DNA of 64,000 nucleotides from Cryptosporangium arvum DSM 44712 (GTDB taxonomy: Bacteria; Actinomycetota; Actinomycetes; Mycobacteriales; Cryptosporangiaceae). Under the pieces are notes generated by a model. It was not told the DNA's origin and did not search any database. It was given only the letters and a program-made list of their open reading frames with translations. This document shows positions 62,848 through 64,000 of the stretch, one piece after another. Position numbers and translations under genes: made by a program. Numbering within the stretch: the stretch's first letter is position 1; each line of letters starts with the position of its first letter. The stretch covers positions 6,044,894 to 6,108,893 of the forward strand of contig NZ_KK073874.1 of assembly GCF_000585375.1 (NCBI RefSeq), given 5' to 3'.

Positions 62848-64000
62848 GGGTGCGGAACCGCGGCAGGACGCGGACGCCACCGGCGGCGGCCAGCCACCCG
62901 GCCACCCGCTGCGCCTCGGCCTCGATGAGCGCGGACGCCTCGCGCCCGACGTCCTCGAAGACCCGGACGGCCACCTCACCGTCGGGCCGGTGCGCCCATC
63001 CGCCGACGATGCGGCCGCTGAGCCAGATCGCCGGGCCCGCGTTGCCGGCGCGGTCGAAGAGCAGTGGAGCGTACTCGCCGAGGTACCAGTCGCGCCCGGC
63101 CCAGCCCATCGTCGTGGGGTCGAGCGCCGGCAGGAAAGCCACCCACGGGCCGGGGTCGGGCGTCTGCTCCCGGTCGCCGGGGAGCACCAGCCCGGTGGCG
63201 CCGCCGGCCAGCGCGACCGGCATCGCCCCGGCGTCGGAAACCGCGCGGGTGACCTGCGCCCCCGTCCAGCCGGTCCACCACCGCAGGTCCGACGCGGGCG
63301 CCGGCCCGTACGCGGCGAGCCAGGCCGCGGCGAGCCGGGCGCGGGCCTCGGCGGGCGGCGGCCGGTCGAGCGGTACCGGCAACCACTGCTCGGCCAGCGC
63401 CCACTGGTAGCGCTGGGAGAACAGGGTGCCGGTGGGGCGGCCGCGGACGATCCGCCCGTCGGCGCCGAGAATCGTCAGCACGCGGCTGGTGATCGCGGGG
63501 CGGGCCTCGTAGGGCTTGCCCGGTGCCAGGTGCAGGGTCGTTCGTAGCCGCGGCTCGGCGGCGGCCAGCTCCACGGCCGAGGCCGTGCCGCCCCGGGCGG
63601 CGAGCGCGGCGAGCGTGCCGGCCTCGACGTCGGCGAGCCAGGCCTCGGTATCCGGCACCCCGGCCGTGACCAGGTCCTTGAGCAGGGCGCGGCGCTGGGT
63701 GGCGACGACGCGCTCCATCGTCGACGCCTCGATGACCGGGAGCAGCGGGCTGGGTACGACGAACACCGTGCGCCGCATGCCGAGCATGCGCACGAGCGTG
63801 CGCCGTGTGTACAGCGCGTCCTGGAGGTCGGCCGGTGTACCGCGGGCGGCGCGGGCGCGCACGGCGAGGAACACGCTCGCGGCGTCGGTGGCGTGCAGTG
63901 CGACCACCCGGGCCGCCGCCTCGACCGGGTCGGCGGCGCGCGCCGCCGGCGCCAGCGCATGACGCACGCCGAGCCGCCGCCGGCGCTCCTCGTCGCTGAA
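62822..64000 (-). CDS. Winged helix DNA-binding domain (HTH_42) protein, 5'-truncated by the window end
   Basis: The visible part covers more than 390 residues and the frame stays open to the edge (FSDEERRRRLGVRHALAP, a typical start region), so the true start lies beyond base 64000. It is of the HTH_42 / YcaQ-like type: ALYTRRTLVRMLGMRRTVFV, TLFSQRYQWALAEQWLPVP and FDRAGNAGPAIWLSGRIVGG. Relatives include DNA glycosylases that unhook crosslinks (AlkX/YcaQ), whose catalytic QxQ motif I could not confirm here. A general DNA-binding or repair role is plausible. Confidence 0.8.
   Translation of the reverse strand, partial: FSDEERRRRLGVRHALAPAARAADPVEAAARVVALHATDAASVFLAVRARAARGTPADLQDALYTRRTLVRMLGMRRTVFVVPSPLLPVIEASTMERVVATQRRALLKDLVTAGVPDTEAWLADVEAGTLAALAARGGTASAVELAAAEPRLRTTLHLAPGKPYEARPAITSRVLTILGADGRIVRGRPTGTLFSQRYQWALAEQWLPVPLDRPPPAEARARLAAAWLAAYGPAPASDLRWWTGWTGAQVTRAVSDAGAMPVALAGGATGLVLPGDREQTPDPGPWVAFLPALDPTTMGWAGRDWYLGEYAPLLFDRAGNAGPAIWLSGRIVGGWAHRPDGEVAVRVFEDVGREASALIEAEAQRVAGWLAAAGGVRVLPRFRTPTERELSG

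Noticed and set aside
1-64000. tRNA, rRNA, insertion sequences or prophage genes
   Set aside because: None seen: no cloverleaf-like segment in the larger gaps and no transposase, integrase or phage structural protein among the frames. Short RNAs could still be missed by eye.

Overview
The window is very GC-rich, densely packed chromosomal DNA from an actinomycete. Diagnostic genes are the Pup ligase pafA, the WYL regulators pafB-pafC next to tatA-tatC, a HelY-type helicase, an F420-type (LLM) oxidoreductase and a FliA/WhiG-family sigma factor. A chemoreceptor gene behind a perfect sigma-28-type promoter suggests a motile or motile-spore-forming lineage, perhaps Cryptosporangium or a relative of Actinoplanes; that placement is inference. 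I saw no rRNA, tRNA, CRISPR array, insertion sequence or prophage.

Layout. 0-5 kb: a membrane protein, a NarL-type two-component pair and an M24 peptidase. 4.6-10.3 kb: GNAT protein, 5'-3' exonuclease, an orphan kinase, a HelY-like helicase and a HAD hydrolase. 10.4-13.9 kb: three consecutive secreted IPT/TIG-domain proteins; a fourth lies at 22.2-23.8 kb. 13.9-17.2 kb: SDR, RlmA-like methyltransferase, small secreted protein and lipid kinase. 17.2-21.0 kb: the minus-strand run pafB-pafC-small membrane protein-tatA-tatC, preceded by what looks like a PafBC-dependent DNA-damage promoter. 24.4-27.2 kb: two DUF4232 lipoproteins and pafA. 27.3-37.0 kb: dTDP-rhamnose and glycan genes (rfbC, methyltransferase, rfbA, rfbB, rfbD, flippase, two glycosyltransferases, DUF2304), with a chemoreceptor placed in the middle. 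37.2-43.6 kb: glutathione peroxidase/TetR, a binding lipoprotein paired with a soluble hybrid kinase, and a DHA2 exporter. 43.6-44.8 kb: a non-coding block of degenerate tandem repeats. 44.8-51.4 kb: Tex with an RGG-like tail, a small HTH protein, a DUF4142 protein, an MFS transporter and a ketopantoate reductase. 51.4-57.6 kb: FliA/WhiG sigma factor, a 47-residue protein, CAP protein, LLM oxidoreductase, Pro/Gly-rich membrane protein, a decayed alpha-amylase, LacI regulator and HIT protein. 57.7-64 kb: aminotransferase, FKBP, a degenerate STAND-like ATPase, two APH-fold proteins, a Cys-less rhodanese and a winged-helix protein that runs off the end.

How parts connect. (1) The window encodes a FliA/WhiG sigma factor and two sites matching TCAA-N15-GCCGA(A/T), one before the chemoreceptor and one before a TIG protein. 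This ties a secreted TIG protein to a motility/sporulation regulon. (2) pafB has an exact match to the mycobacterial PafBC-dependent promoter, suggesting autoregulation, while pafA and the FKBP gene usually found nearby lie 5 kb and 38 kb away. (3) The rhamnose genes, flippase and glycosyltransferases look like one surface-glycan locus.

A recurring oddity is short GC-rich tandem repeats. They lie directly after stop codons (10.3, 37.0, 3.1 and 44.0 kb) and inside genes as low-complexity inserts (histidine kinase ATP lid, RlmA insert, Tex tail).
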